64,000 bases of DNA from Chania multitudinisentens RB-25 (GTDB lineage Bacteria; Pseudomonadota; Gammaproteobacteria; Enterobacterales; Enterobacteriaceae): NCBI RefSeq assembly GCF_000520015.2, contig NZ_CP007044.2:5394001-5458000 (forward strand), given 5' to 3'. Numbering within the stretch: the stretch's first letter is position 1; every line of letters starts with the position of its first letter. The notes beneath the pieces are model-generated. The model made no database searches. It was not told where the DNA came from and was given only the letters and a program-made list of their open reading frames with translations. Positions 47,515 to 57,238 of the stretch are shown piece by piece. The translations under genes were made by a program, and so were the position numbers.

Positions 47515-47897
47515 CCCATGAATACCAGCGACAAAGCCTGGAACAACTAATTACTCAGCAAACAGCAGCGCCCAGAAGCGCTGCCGTTGTATTTAATGAG
47601 AACCAAACTCTCTGGCAAATCCTTGGCTTTAGCCAGTCTCAAGTTTCGCTATGGCTTGCCTCATTGCCTCAAAGTAATCATCTAAAAGAGTCCACAACGG
47701 CAACGTACCAGGTTGCACCTGATGTTGCGGCACATTTGGTATCATTGTTACAACAAGCTGGTGGGCGCATGCCCCTGGCACAAGTACTGAAAAAGCTCCC
47801 AGCAGGTAGTACGACCAGTGAACAGCAGATACACAAACTAGCTCGGAAGCATGCGCAGTTAGAGATTAAAGGCCCCTTGCTGGTATTGATAAATTAG
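47511..47897 (+). CDS. Small McrC-coupled protein, unknown (possible winged helix)
   Basis: A 128-aa protein whose start overlaps the mcrC stop (ATGA). The C-terminal half (AAHLVSLLQQAGGRMPLAQVLK ... EQQIHKLARKHAQLEIKG) has the helix pattern of a small winged-helix domain. The N-terminal half is Gln-rich and probably helical. There is no enzyme motif. Position suggests a regulator or a third subunit of the McrBC module; it is followed by a ~50-bp gap before hsdM, the only sizeable gap in the operon. Confidence 0.5.
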   Translation: MTHEYQRQSLEQLITQQTAAPRSAAVVFNENQTLWQILGFSQSQVSLWLASLPQSNHLKESTTATYQVAPDVAAHLVSLLQQAGGRMPLAQVLKKLPAGSTTSEQQIHKLARKHAQLEIKGPLLVLIN

Positions 47898-47946
47898 CCG
47901 GCACTTGTAGTAACCGTCGGCTGTATAAAGGATTTTAGAAAACATA

Positions 47947-50100
47947 ATGGCAAAAGAAGCAAAAAAACAAGACCCACAACAGCAGCTAGAAGCACTGTTC
48001 AATAAACTGGTCAAACAGCACTCCGAGTTTACTCAGCCATTGGTCGAATTACCCGAACATGAATTCGCCAAGGCGGGTCTCATTCAAGGCTTGGTTGAAG
48101 GCAACTTAACGCCACCGGTCATGTTGATTGCGCTGGCAGAAGGCCATTGGGAATACGCCGCTGACACTGCAAAGTTTGATGATTTAGCCTACCAGCTGTT
48201 AAGCGATATCGAAGGTGACTGGCCAGTATTTGCCGTTGTGGACGATGGCATGAACCACCAACGTATTTTGGCCTTGTTCGGTGCCGATGGATCTGACGGT
48301 ACCCACGGTGCAGATACCCTGCCAAGTCTGGAAGAATTACGTAGCTTTGATCGCATGGAGCGTGATCCAACCTTTCGCTGGTCGATGCGTGTTTATACAC
48401 GCTTAATGCAGCGATTTGATGCCTTCCATGAGAGTGTTTACAGGGTACGCCGTGATAAAGTCACGAACAAAAACAGTATCATTTATGAGGTAGCTAAGCT
48501 TCTGTTTTTAGAAAGCTTTCGAGTCCACCACTCAAAAGAGCTAACTTTCGTTGACCATGAGGGAAATACTTGCGTCTTTAATGAAGTATTTAACTATGAA
48601 TACGTTAGAAGAAATGGAGAAAAAGCCGTTTCACAGATAAAAGCGGCGTTTAAAGCACTTAAGTCACATCCTGACTACATAGTCATAGCTGATGATGGAA
48701 CCCCAAATGGTATTTTTGATGAGGATGAATACCTTAAGCTGTCCGTTCCAGAAAACTATGTTGATTTACTTGAAGCTATTCAAAACCTTGGCCCAGTAAT
48801 TTCGAATGATGGAAAGATTGTCAAAAACTCTGGGTCACTTGCCGATGTATCAGGTGATTTATTAGGACGAGTGTTTGACGTATTTCTACGCGCTAAGTTC
48901 GAATCTAAAGGGGGTCTTGGAGTCTATCTAACTCCTAACCCAGTGAAACAAGCCATGCTGGAAATGGCAATTTATGATATTGCAGATGACGATAAAGTCA
49001 TGGCGAAACTAACAAATGGTGATTTTAAGTTTTGTGATCCAACGTGCGGCTCATTTGGATTTGGTTCAGTAGCCTTGAGTCAAATAGATAGACTAGTTGA
49101 CTCTAAATTGGGCGGTTTGAGTGATAATGAAAAAGAAAAATTAAAGCAAGACCTCAGAGATAATTCATTCACTGGTGCTGATAACTCTACTGATATGATC
49201 ATGCTAGCCCGTGTGAATATGGCACTACAAAATGCACCTAAGGCAAAAATTATTCACGCATATAACTCATTAAGTACGCCAGCACTAAAGCCTAACAGCT
49301 TCGATTTGATTTGTACGAACCCACCTTTTGGTACGCCAAAATTTGCTAAAGATAAGAATAGCCAAGAGTCAAAACTAAAATATGAAGAGGAAATGGAACA
49401 AATCCTCGGTGGCTTCCGCCCTTCCGTAAAAGTTATGGATAGCTACAACGTCTGGTACGACCATGTAAAAATGAAATGGCAAGATACCGGCGATTTAGAG
49501 CTGGATAACAACGGCGAACCTAAATGGGCGGGCTATCGTACCGATTTACGTAAAACGGGCGGTACAGATAAAAAGCCGTTTTACAGCCTGCAGCCAACAA
49601 CCGGAGGACTGGCACTGGGCAGTAAACCCGACAGCAAAGGCAATTGGCAACCAGTGAGTGCCACCATCGACCCAGCTGTGCTGTTTATAGACCGCTGCCT
49701 GCAACTGCTCAAACCCGGTGGTCGACTGATGATCGTGCTGCCTGATGGCATTTTATGTAACTCCGGCGACCGTTATGTACGTGAGTACATCATGGGGAAA
49801 AAAGACGAAAAAACCGGCGAATTTGTTGGCGGTAAAGCCATAGTCAAAGCGGTGATTTCTCTGCCAAGTGACTGCTTTAAGCTCTCCGGCACAGGCGCCA
49901 AAACCTCGATTTTGTATTTACAAAAACGCCATGCTAACCCCAACCAACCAGAGCAATTTTTACCCGAGCCACAAACCGATGTATTTATGGCGGTGGCCGA
50001 AACTCTGGGCTACGTGGTGAAAAATAATATTGAAGACTATAACGCTGGTGTTACCAACGATCTGGATAAGATTGTATCGGCTTATAAGCGGGGTGAGTAA
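47947..50100 (+). CDS. hsdM: Type I-like N6-adenine DNA methyltransferase (HsdM)
   Basis: A 717-aa methyltransferase, longer than typical HsdM (~500 aa). The N-terminal ~300 residues have the helical HsdM shape, preceded by a Lys/Gln-rich start. SAM-binding motif I is DPTCGSFGFG (364-373) and the catalytic motif IV is NPPF (458-461), in TNPPFGTPKFAKD. It pairs with the following HsdS to methylate adenines at a specific site, giving self/non-self marking. It overlaps hsdS by one base. The central part (~48440-49430) is visibly more AT-rich than the ends, which hints at recombination. No HsdR is encoded nearby. Confidence 0.88.
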   Translation: MAKEAKKQDPQQQLEALFNKLVKQHSEFTQPLVELPEHEFAKAGLIQGLVEGNLTPPVMLIALAEGHWEYAADTAKFDDLAYQLLSDIEGDWPVFAVVDDGMNHQRILALFGADGSDGTHGADTLPSLEELRSFDRMERDPTFRWSMRVYTRLMQRFDAFHESVYRVRRDKVTNKNSIIYEVAKLLFLESFRVHHSKELTFVDHEGNTCVFNEVFNYEYVRRNGEKAVSQIKAAFKALKSHPDYIVIADDGTPNGIFDEDEYLKLSVPENYVDLLEAIQNLGPVISNDGKIVKNSGSLADVSGDLLGRVFDVFLRAKFESKGGLGVYLTPNPVKQAMLEMAIYDIADDDKVMAKLTNGDFKFCDPTCGSFGFGSVALSQIDRLVDSKLGGLSDNEKEKLKQDLRDNSFTGADNSTDMIMLARVNMALQNAPKAKIIHAYNSLSTPALKPNSFDLICTNPPFGTPKFAKDKNSQESKLKYEEEMEQILGGFRPSVKVMDSYNVWYDHVKMKWQDTGDLELDNNGEPKWAGYRTDLRKTGGTDKKPFYSLQPTTGGLALGSKPDSKGNWQPVSATIDPAVLFIDRCLQLLKPGGRLMIVLPDGILCNSGDRYVREYIMGKKDEKTGEFVGGKAIVKAVISLPSDCFKLSGTGAKTSILYLQKRHANPNQPEQFLPEPQTDVFMAVAETLGYVVKNNIEDYNAGVTNDLDKIVSAYKRGE

Positions 50101-51641
50101 TGTCTGTAGATACCTTACGCGAAACATTTCATATAAACCGCATTAGCACTTCCGATTTGCAGGACTTCTTGACTGCGCAAACCTACAGACCAGAAATTAC
50201 CCAAGCAAAAAATCAGATTCTTAGCTTGAAAAATTGCTCACTGCAGGCGGTATGCACAAAACCAATTCAACAAGGAAAGTCGCCTAAGTATGCAGAAAAA
50301 GGCTTAAAGTGCATTAAACCTAAAAATACTAATGATATGTTAGTTTCGATTGATGATATTGATTGGATTGACTCGTCAACAAAAGATCAAATTCAAAAAC
50401 AGAGACTCGGATATGGTGATATTGTCATTACACGTTCAGGCTCAGGAACAATTGGTCGGGCATCGATTTATTGCTATAGCGAAGAAGCGTATACGAATGA
50501 CCATCTTTTTGTTGTTCGCCCTGACAAGGCTGATAGTCACTACATTTGCTCATTTTTAAATAGCTTCCATGGTCAACGTTTATTAGAAGCTGGGGTATCC
50601 GGATCTACCGGGCAATTAAATCTTTCCAATGAACATATTAAGTCTATTCCGCTATTTAGACCTGATGAAAAAGCCCAAAAATACATTGGAAATAAAGTTC
50701 GCCAAGCCGAACAGCTGCGCGCTTGGGCGAAGCGTCTTGAACGCTCCTTGGATGCATTTATTGATCACTTTCAACCTGAGAAAAAAGAATATAAAAAACT
50801 TTTCTCACGTGTTCCAAACCACCTTCTCACAAATATGTTGACAGCAACGACGTACAGAGAGCGATATATTTCCAATCAGAAAAACTTAAAAGATAGCTCG
50901 TGCACTCAGCCAATTTCTTATTTTCTAACAAGCGTTACAAATGGGTTTGATGAGAGAAATGAGATAGAAAATGGACTCCCTTACATCAAAGTTGCTGATG
51001 TAAGAGCTGGTTACATAGATTTAAAAAATAGTCCCAGAGTAAGGGTGTCTGCGTTAACAAATGCCAGCGAAAAACAAAAGCCGAAGAAAGGTGATTTACT
51101 TTTAACCAGGAAAGGAAGCTTTGGAATAGCTGCTGTAGTGATGGAATCAGCAAGCTTTCTTTGCTCCAGCGAAGTTTTCTCATGCAAACCGTCAAAGCCT
51201 GAATTCATGCCAATACTTTCTTGGTTTTTAAACTCAGAGGCTGGAAATATGCAATTCTGGCAGTTTTCAACTGGAACAACAATGCCAGGAATTAATCAAG
51301 AAAATCTACAAAACATCCTTATTCCAGATTTTTCAGATTGTGATATTCAGCAATTTAATTCTATTCACAAGAATAGATATGAAGCTAAAAAGAATGCAGA
51401 ACTGCTAACTGACACAGCCAAAACGCTCATCGAATCCCTAATCGAAGGCCAGCTGACCGAGCAGCAATTGATCGAAGCCCAACAAGCCCTGGAAGATGGC
51501 GACAACAGCTTAGATCAAGCGATTTTAAGCAAACTAAGTGCTGAGGGTTATGCCATTGAAGGTGCCACACCGCTATTTAGCGATGTGGATGAGTTATACA
51601 GTTTGCTGGAAGATGCAGCACAGGCTGAGGCGGAAGAGTAA
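50100..51641 (+). CDS. hsdS: DNA specificity subunit (HsdS)
   Basis: A 513-aa subunit with two target-recognition domains. The first half ends in the conserved helix LFRPDEKAQKYIGNKVRQAEQL, and the second in IPDFSDCDIQQFNSIHKNRYEAKKN. Each recognition domain has the GDI(L)-(L/V)xTR(S/K)G strand pair (YGDIVITRSGSGTIGRA and KGDLLLTRKGSFGIAAV). A C-terminal acidic helical tail of ~90 residues follows (ALEDGDNSLDQAI). AT content is high across the recognition domains, as usual for exchangeable specificity modules. It sets the sequence methylated by HsdM. Confidence 0.88.
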   Translation: MSVDTLRETFHINRISTSDLQDFLTAQTYRPEITQAKNQILSLKNCSLQAVCTKPIQQGKSPKYAEKGLKCIKPKNTNDMLVSIDDIDWIDSSTKDQIQKQRLGYGDIVITRSGSGTIGRASIYCYSEEAYTNDHLFVVRPDKADSHYICSFLNSFHGQRLLEAGVSGSTGQLNLSNEHIKSIPLFRPDEKAQKYIGNKVRQAEQLRAWAKRLERSLDAFIDHFQPEKKEYKKLFSRVPNHLLTNMLTATTYRERYISNQKNLKDSSCTQPISYFLTSVTNGFDERNEIENGLPYIKVADVRAGYIDLKNSPRVRVSALTNASEKQKPKKGDLLLTRKGSFGIAAVVMESASFLCSSEVFSCKPSKPEFMPILSWFLNSEAGNMQFWQFSTGTTMPGINQENLQNILIPDFSDCDIQQFNSIHKNRYEAKKNAELLTDTAKTLIESLIEGQLTEQQLIEAQQALEDGDNSLDQAILSKLSAEGYAIEGATPLFSDVDELYSLLEDAAQAEAEE

Positions 51642-51643
51642 AG

Positions 51644-52945
51644 ATGGTGATAAGCGGCATGGACAGCAGTACAACCAGGCAAAATAGCGACACGTTAAAT
51701 AGCGAAGCGGCACTTAGCCTCTGCCTGCAGCTTTGGCAACAAGGTGGTTTGAACGCCAACAAAGCAGCATTGTTATTGGCGGCTGCGCCTGCCCTTAGGT
51801 CACTACTACAACCAATCTTACAGCCGAAAAAGAACGACGCTGAAAATGATATCGTTAACGCCTATAGCCTCACTGCACCATTGCTTGATGCCTTCAACGA
51901 TTTAAGCCAGTCAGGTGAATGGCAATTAGCGTTGTTGGGCTTAAACCCAGATGTTCGTCAACATTGGATAAATTTGGCCGCCGCTCGCTGCCAGGAAGCA
52001 GGCGCGATGAATGACACAATGGTATTGGTTAAACTCATTCAGCAACTGGGCAATGCCAGTGAATGGGTCTTAGCCCAACTGGAAAGCACTGCCACCACGC
52101 CGCAAATCATTGCCGGCCCTCTGGCACAAACCGAACGCGATTTGCTCGGCCATAGCCTAAACGACAACGCAGCCATTCCCGCTCTATGTCGTATTTTGCG
52201 TACCAGCCATACCTTGTTTACCGTAAGCGAACAAAATGAACCACCGGCACCTATACAAGTGGTGGATTTAACCGCAAAACAACTTACAAACAATTGGTGT
52301 AGCGGGCGTTTGTTAGCGCTCCCTAATACCTTGCTTGATGAACATGACCTTAAACCCAATACCGATTGGTTATTGGTGTCCCGCTCAAGTCATGACAACA
52401 TGCCGCTTACCGCGCTATTCGCCCAACAGCCCTGGTTATTTTTACTCAGTCTCATTATCTTTGTGCAAGATGCCTGGGCTGCAGAGCAGCGTGGCGGCTT
52501 GTTGCTCACCTTACCTGCCGGGCAAAATGCCTTTGCACCCGGTCAAATAAATGTGGCGGTACAAGGCATTGAAGGTGATGAAGTGAGCCTGGGCAGTTTG
52601 GCTGAGTTTATTGTGCTTCTGCTCGGTGAGCTCAATATCACCCTCTACCCGGCACTCGATGCGAACACAGAAAGTATCAACCGCCTAAACCGCGTCCTAA
52701 GCTCATTCATTGCCGAATTGCTGGCACAAAAAATCTGGCAATTTACTGAGGCCGGTCGTGGCGAGTCCGGCCAATATCGAATTCACACAAGCTTCAGCGA
52801 TGCCTGTTACAGCCTGCCGTTAGCACCGTTATTTGGCTACAAAAGCCAAACGTTACAACGGGCCGTTAAGCAACTGGCGCAAAACTGCTATGCCAATAAA
52901 AAACGCGCCGCCAATAGAATAAACCTTCAAGGATCGTCGTTATGA
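51644..52945 (+). CDS. Defence-operon protein of unknown function (433 aa)
   Basis: A 433-aa protein, two bases after the hsdS stop and overlapping the next gene by ATGA. No signal peptide. It is mostly alpha-helical, with a Leu/Ala-rich N-terminus (NANKAALLLAAAPALRSLL) and a C-terminal stretch with SFSDACYSLPLAPLFGYKSQ and a basic end. There is no Walker, nuclease or transferase motif I can find. Its place between HsdS and the large ATPase is like that of small structural partners in BREX-type operons. I do not recognise the family. Confidence 0.5.
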   Translation: MVISGMDSSTTRQNSDTLNSEAALSLCLQLWQQGGLNANKAALLLAAAPALRSLLQPILQPKKNDAENDIVNAYSLTAPLLDAFNDLSQSGEWQLALLGLNPDVRQHWINLAAARCQEAGAMNDTMVLVKLIQQLGNASEWVLAQLESTATTPQIIAGPLAQTERDLLGHSLNDNAAIPALCRILRTSHTLFTVSEQNEPPAPIQVVDLTAKQLTNNWCSGRLLALPNTLLDEHDLKPNTDWLLVSRSSHDNMPLTALFAQQPWLFLLSLIIFVQDAWAAEQRGGLLLTLPAGQNAFAPGQINVAVQGIEGDEVSLGSLAEFIVLLLGELNITLYPALDANTESINRLNRVLSSFIAELLAQKIWQFTEAGRGESGQYRIHTSFSDACYSLPLAPLFGYKSQTLQRAVKQLAQNCYANKKRAANRINLQGSSL

Positions 52946-55900
52946 GTTTTGAATTAAACGAACAGATGGTTGATAGCCTGGCAAAACAACATCGCTGGGC
53001 GGCGACGGGCGTATCAGATTACCCACCTCGCGACCCGTTAGTGGGCCAGAGCAGATTTTTCAAACGCTTTCAAACCTTTTTGCATACGGTGGATCACGAC
53101 GATGATCGCTTTGCCCATGTGTTTGCCGTCGAAGCCGAATGGGGCCGGGGTAAATCTCGTTTAGGCCATGAATTGGTCGCACAAATTAACGACTGTTCCA
53201 GGGGCTGGTTTGTCCGCGACGAACAAGGCCAACTACACAATAAGCAGCTGTTTAATCGCGACACGCAAGACAAATACCTGGCGCTCTACATTCGCTACTC
53301 GCAAGTGGCATCAGATTATCAAAACTCGGATAACTGGTTTGCTTTTGGTTTATATCAGGCGCTATTACCACTGGCCACCCAAACCTTTGATGGATCGATT
53401 CAAAGTGAAATTGCCAAACAAGCCTATGAACGCTTAATGCCATTTGGCTTTAAATCTGAATTGTTAGCAGATGCCTTACAGCTGAACGCCAACCACAGCG
53501 AAGAAGACCTCTATACTGACCAAACGCTGGTAGTCAGTTTGGTGCAAGCCGCCTATAAAGTATTAAAGAGCTTTGGCGTGCAGTATATGTTGGTGGTGCT
53601 GGATGAGCTGGAAACCGTTGCAGAAGCCGCCACTTTTGGCCTGGAAGATGAACAAGATAAACGCCTCGATGGCAAGGCCATTCGCCTGATTGGTAAAGCA
53701 ATTAAAGAGGAAGACCCTCGCCGTAAACTTCCATGGTTGCGCTATGTTGCACTGTGCTCACCACTGCTTGGCCAACAATTGCGCGAAATTCAATCGGTCG
53801 CACGCCGCTTTGAGTTAGTGGAACTTGAGCATAATGCCTTTGCCGATGTATCAGACTATGTGGCAAGCCTCTTAAAAGACGGCAAGCTGGGTTTTAATTA
53901 CCCTGCTGGTTTAGTGGAAGCTGCATACGCCATGAGTGGTGCCAACTTCGGTTGGTTTAACGTGGTCATGGCTAATGTGGATGCGGTGCTGAGTCAATAC
54001 CAACAAGCAGGCCGCAGTATCAAGGATGTGGGCGATTTATTTGAAGCTGTGTTGGCCGGTTCTGGCCGCGTGGCCAGGCATGTTCTGGATAAAGGTGCGA
54101 TAGAAGGCATTCAAACTCGCGACCAGGCACTATTGACCGAATGCCGTAGTTTGCTCTACGGCCAATTACCCGTGCGCTTAGCTGAAGTGAACCACGCCAC
54201 TGAATTGCTGGCGCTGAAAAACGAAGATCTGGAACCCATAGCTGCTCATTACCGCAAACTGAGCATTGACCGCCTACAGTGCCGACAAGCCCTGGAGCAA
54301 GCCAAATTCCGCCGCGATAAAGATGAATGGTACTACCCTGCAGTAGATCAAGCGCTGAGCTTAGATACTTTGCTGGATAACCTGCGTACTTTTTCGATTA
54401 AAGAGCAAGCCGCAAGCGGCGATAAAGGCGCGGTATTACTGCCTCTGTCAAAAGGTGAGTTTAAATACTTACTCAGCTTACTGTATGACCACCCAGCGAT
54501 TGAATTTGCTGCCGATGCCTTATGGCACAAGTTAGTGGGTGAAACTACCGAGCTGGACGCCAGCGAAGCAACGCATATTGGCCCCAGTGTGGCGATGTTA
54601 CTGCGCCTGGATTTGCGCTATCGCAGTGCCCAACAAAACTCACTGATTTTTAAAGATCCCGCCATGGGCGATGCCCATGAACAGGCGATGAGTGAACTGA
54701 GCAAACAAAGTAGCCAGAAGCCGCTCATCAAGGCATTAGCCCGTGTAACGGGCTTTATGAGATTACTGGATAACAACTGGACCTATGATGAAAGCTTACT
54801 GAGTAATAAAGCGGGCAGCGACGATGCACCTCTGGCCATTTTAACCGAGCCCCGTGGCCGCCAGGGTGGTTTACTTACCTTGGATGGATTTAAGCTTCAC
54901 CCAGAAGGTAAAGCCTTGTTTGCCTGGGTCAGTAACCTCATTGAGCTGAACAATCTTCACACCTTTGCGGCAAACCACAGCCACCAAAATGGTCGCACGC
55001 CAGTATTAGCGTTAACCGCTTCTGCACATCTCATGGAGCAATACAGCAGACTGGATGAAAGAAATGAGTTGCGTGATGCGATACTGCTGCATTATGTCAA
55101 CCCAAGCGAAGCAGACCAGTTAGAGCGTATTGGCTTAAGTCTGGCAGCATGCCAGTTGCACGGCGTGAATTTAACTGCCGACAGCTTTACCGCGAAATTC
55201 AAAAACAAGCTGCATGCCCTGACTACCTTTGCCACGGATGCCATTCACAAGTGGCGCCAGCGCTTGCAGAAGCGCGGTTTAATTGCCTGGCCGTTAAAGG
55301 TAGATGGTAAGTTATCACCGAATGACCGCGACCTGTTGTTTAAAGGCTGGTATCAGTTGGCCATTGCTCACCCTGAGTTAAACGGCATTCTCGATTTACA
55401 GCAGCAACACGGCGTGCCAGTGAATGAGCTGAGCAGCTTGTTGGATAAACTTAAAGTGCCGGGCAGCTATATTGCCAAAGGCTACACGGCCGATGAACAT
55501 GCCGGGCTATTTACTGAACTTAATAATGTGCAGCGAAGCCAGGCACAAATCCCATTATTTTTAGCCCGTATTGCTCATCCTAATAAAAAGCACAAGTGGC
55601 AATTCGAAGGCTTTAAGCAGCAGTTTTATTTCGCCTATGTGGCTGAAACGAGCATTACCGCAAAAGGCGTGTTTAATGACTGGATGTGGTGGTGTGGAGA
55701 GCTGAACTTACTCACTTTAACCAATCCAACAGAAAAACAGGCAATTTGGGAGCACTACCCGCGCTCCCGCTTAGAAAATGCCATTAATGAAGCACAAAAC
55801 TGGTTCAGCGGTAACGATATGGGCAGCTACGCAGCCAATGTGGAAGTCATGAGCCGCGTGTATGGTTATGCACGCATTAATGAAATGTTCGCGCCACTAG

Positions 55901-57228
55901 GTACAAATAAGCTGGGTTTTGTCACCGTGGAAGCTAAAGAGCAGCTGGAAAAAGCACAATCACTATTTAACGTGCTCAAACAGCAAGAAGAACAACTGGC
56001 TGATATTGCTGAGGACAGCGACACGCAAGTACTGGCAGGGCTTATCCACAAGCGTGCTGACGTGCTGGAGCTAGTAGCAAAGGTTAAACCGCTTAATAGT
56101 ACCAAGCCCATGCTAAAAGATGCCCATATTCTCAGCTTAGAAGACAAAACGACCTCGCTTTATCAACGGATTGAACAGGCCTGTTTATTTGCCGAATTTG
56201 TTGAGTGCAGCGCTGAGCGTATCAACAACCGACTCGCTGATTTAATCATAGATGTTGAAACAGAGTGTGCCCCGCTGACGAACTTCCCGAAACGTCTGTA
56301 CACCAACACTCTGCGCACTATAGGTCATATTTTAGACGGCGCGTTAAAAGACGATACCAGCAGTGCCACTGGCCAAAAAGAGCAGCAAGCAGACAGCGAT
56401 ACCTTACTGCATTACCTGCGTAAACTCGATTTAGGTAAAGCGCATGACAAGCTTTCAGCCTTAGCGCAAGAAGTGGGTTTAAACCTGCACAGTGATCAAC
56501 AGCTGCCGATAGCGGAGATCCAGGGACATATTTTGTCTAGCTACCGCAACTGCAAAGAACGATTTGGGAAGCTAGTTAATAACCTCGCAGAGCAAAACCA
56601 ACGCGCCCAACAGTTGCAACAATGGCTTAGTAGCGCCACGGCTGAGTATGAGTACGCTGATGACATTGCAGAGCTACCAAAACTGGTAATGAAATTACAG
56701 CTCATTGAAGACGCTATTGCCGATCTCCCCAACGATGCCGAGAGCAAGCGTCAAAGTATGCAAAACAGTTTGCGCAATGGGCAGTTTTCATCGTTACGGG
56801 ATTTACCAGAAGAGCTTTTAAAACCGGCACGCGGTCAACTTACACCGATTCAAGGCCAACTACTTAAAATTGAAGAGCGTCTAAACCAAGTAAGACGCAG
56901 CTCCATCGAGCAGGTAAACAGCTGGCTGCCGTTATTAAAACCGCTATTGGCTTCTCAAAAGCAAGCGGAACCAGCAGCGTTGACTCTGGGGGATGTGAGC
57001 AATTTGGGTGTCAGTGAACTTCAACTGGTGTGTGAAAACACCCAGGCCAAATGGCAGAGTCAAGGTGAGCAAATATTAAAAGATACAGGCTTAACACTGG
57101 CGGATTGGCAACCGATTTATCAGGCTTTGAGCCAAAACCAAGAACCCGCGTTAACACCTGAGCAACAGAAAGGACTTGTAGACAAAGGCATTGTAAAAAT
57201 GCGCCTTACCTTTGCCACTGGTTTATAG
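52942..57228 (+). CDS. Large P-loop ATPase, BrxC/PglY-like
   Basis: A 1428-aa protein. The N-terminal ATPase has an unusual Walker A (AEWGRGKS, 65-72) and a Walker B with Asp221-Glu222 in LVVLDELE. Residues after ~350 are a long helical region with several possible coiled coils, for example AKEQLEKAQSLFNVLKQQEEQLADIAE near 1000 and a Gln/Arg-rich tail. Size and layout match the BrxC/PglY group, large ATPases essential for BREX and related phage-defence systems. It is the biggest gene of the operon and overlaps its upstream neighbour. Its role may be DNA sensing or assembling the methyltransferase complex. Confidence 0.75.
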   Translation: MSFELNEQMVDSLAKQHRWAATGVSDYPPRDPLVGQSRFFKRFQTFLHTVDHDDDRFAHVFAVEAEWGRGKSRLGHELVAQINDCSRGWFVRDEQGQLHNKQLFNRDTQDKYLALYIRYSQVASDYQNSDNWFAFGLYQALLPLATQTFDGSIQSEIAKQAYERLMPFGFKSELLADALQLNANHSEEDLYTDQTLVVSLVQAAYKVLKSFGVQYMLVVLDELETVAEAATFGLEDEQDKRLDGKAIRLIGKAIKEEDPRRKLPWLRYVALCSPLLGQQLREIQSVARRFELVELEHNAFADVSDYVASLLKDGKLGFNYPAGLVEAAYAMSGANFGWFNVVMANVDAVLSQYQQAGRSIKDVGDLFEAVLAGSGRVARHVLDKGAIEGIQTRDQALLTECRSLLYGQLPVRLAEVNHATELLALKNEDLEPIAAHYRKLSIDRLQCRQALEQAKFRRDKDEWYYPAVDQALSLDTLLDNLRTFSIKEQAASGDKGAVLLPLSKGEFKYLLSLLYDHPAIEFAADALWHKLVGETTELDASEATHIGPSVAMLLRLDLRYRSAQQNSLIFKDPAMGDAHEQAMSELSKQSSQKPLIKALARVTGFMRLLDNNWTYDESLLSNKAGSDDAPLAILTEPRGRQGGLLTLDGFKLHPEGKALFAWVSNLIELNNLHTFAANHSHQNGRTPVLALTASAHLMEQYSRLDERNELRDAILLHYVNPSEADQLERIGLSLAACQLHGVNLTADSFTAKFKNKLHALTTFATDAIHKWRQRLQKRGLIAWPLKVDGKLSPNDRDLLFKGWYQLAIAHPELNGILDLQQQHGVPVNELSSLLDKLKVPGSYIAKGYTADEHAGLFTELNNVQRSQAQIPLFLARIAHPNKKHKWQFEGFKQQFYFAYVAETSITAKGVFNDWMWWCGELNLLTLTNPTEKQAIWEHYPRSRLENAINEAQNWFSGNDMGSYAANVEVMSRVYGYARINEMFAPLGTNKLGFVTVEAKEQLEKAQSLFNVLKQQEEQLADIAEDSDTQVLAGLIHKRADVLELVAKVKPLNSTKPMLKDAHILSLEDKTTSLYQRIEQACLFAEFVECSAERINNRLADLIIDVETECAPLTNFPKRLYTNTLRTIGHILDGALKDDTSSATGQKEQQADSDTLLHYLRKLDLGKAHDKLSALAQEVGLNLHSDQQLPIAEIQGHILSSYRNCKERFGKLVNNLAEQNQRAQQLQQWLSSATAEYEYADDIAELPKLVMKLQLIEDAIADLPNDAESKRQSMQNSLRNGQFSSLRDLPEELLKPARGQLTPIQGQLLKIEERLNQVRRSSIEQVNSWLPLLKPLLASQKQAEPAALTLGDVSNLGVSELQLVCENTQAKWQSQGEQILKDTGLTLADWQPIYQALSQNQEPALTPEQQKGLVDKGIVKMRLTFATGL

Positions 57229-57238
57229 AGGTGGCGCG

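Noticed and set aside
47947..51641. Ordinary type I restriction-modification system
   Set aside because: hsdM and hsdS are present but no hsdR-type helicase-nuclease is found; the following genes are of BREX/MADS type.
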